DNA from: Heloderma charlesbogerti
Lineage: Eukaryota; Chordata; Lepidosauria; Squamata; Helodermatidae
NCBI GenBank assembly: GCA_026122225.1
Contig: JANEZZ010000297.1
Location: 1,240,001-1,304,000 of the forward strand
Direction of reading: 5' to 3'
DNA: 64,000 bases
A program made the translations under genes and the position numbers. This document shows, piece by piece, positions 64,000 through 64,000 of this stretch (position 1 is the stretch's first letter; every line of letters starts with the position of its first letter). The notes beneath the pieces were generated by a model. That model saw nothing but the letters and a program-made list of their open reading frames with translations. It made no database searches and was not told the DNA's origin.

Positions 64000-64000
64000 C

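Overview
This window looks like non-coding DNA from a vertebrate, most likely a squamate reptile (inference). The evidence is a mix of 5'-truncated CR1 and L2-like LINE pieces on both strands, one Bov-B-type 3' end with an (AAC)n tail, tRNA-derived and MIR-like SINEs, AT-rich tails (ATAAATAAATAA) and simple repeats. I see no host protein-coding exon, no rRNA or tRNA gene and no prokaryotic gene organisation. Nearly all longer open frames are chance frames through GC-rich palindromic repeats; the only protein-like frames are decayed LINE endonuclease and reverse transcriptase pieces.

The dominant content is more than 30 copies of non-autonomous DNA transposons. They end in TAGGGATG/CATCCCTA-like terminal inverted repeats and are flanked by 8-bp target duplications, many still perfect (GTTCCAGT, GCTTTCAA, CTTTCTGG, GCTCCCAG, CCGATGCC, TGATTAAG, ATTGTGGC, CTGCAGGC, AAATATTT, ATCACACA, CTCCATTT, GTTGGGGG, AATATGAT). 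Short termini plus 8-bp duplications are the hallmark of the hAT superfamily. None of the copies carries a transposase frame. I sort them by interior into working families F1 to F11 (my labels). F1, F1b and F2 are built from palindromes nested in palindromes: 36-bp palindromes (GTGATAGGCTACG...CGTAGCCTATCAC) occur in pairs, each pair is an imperfect palindrome, and the pairs are mirrored about a central axis to give a foldback core of about 470 bp. One end (end A) reads TAGGGATGTACGAAAG then ACTTACCT; the other (end B) is a large hairpin starting GGAGAATTTCTCC. Strand '+' below means end B on the left; this is only a convention.

Layout: 1-5105 F1 copies nested in each other and in an L2-like LINE; 5223-6871 AT-rich unassigned; 6872-9582 F2 and F3 copies, mostly inside an old F6 copy; 10395-11302 F2; 11862-13221 F10 interrupted by F1; 14670-16396 an unnamed repeat, an L2 and F9; 16945-18771 F2 with F1 inside; 19282-20534 F2 in F2; 20882-23064 F7, then F5 hosting F1b and a CR1 tail; 25365-27666 F11, F1 inside a SINE, a GATA array and F4; 28500-35450 mostly LINE/SINE remains; 35750-38281 F3, SINEs, F6 and F11; 39233-42330 F7, F1, F10; 42340-44085 L2 and CR1 pieces; 45041-50257 F4, F1b, F2 in F4, F1 in F8; 52542-54623 F6, F1; 54880-55225 CR1; 57419-58387 F1; 59450-61625 F6, CR1 hosting F1, L2; 62962-63999 F1b hosting Bov-B. 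Nesting gives a relative order: F4, F5, F6, F8 and F10 act as hosts, F2 is both host and guest, and F1 is mostly a guest with the best kept duplications, so F1 looks youngest.
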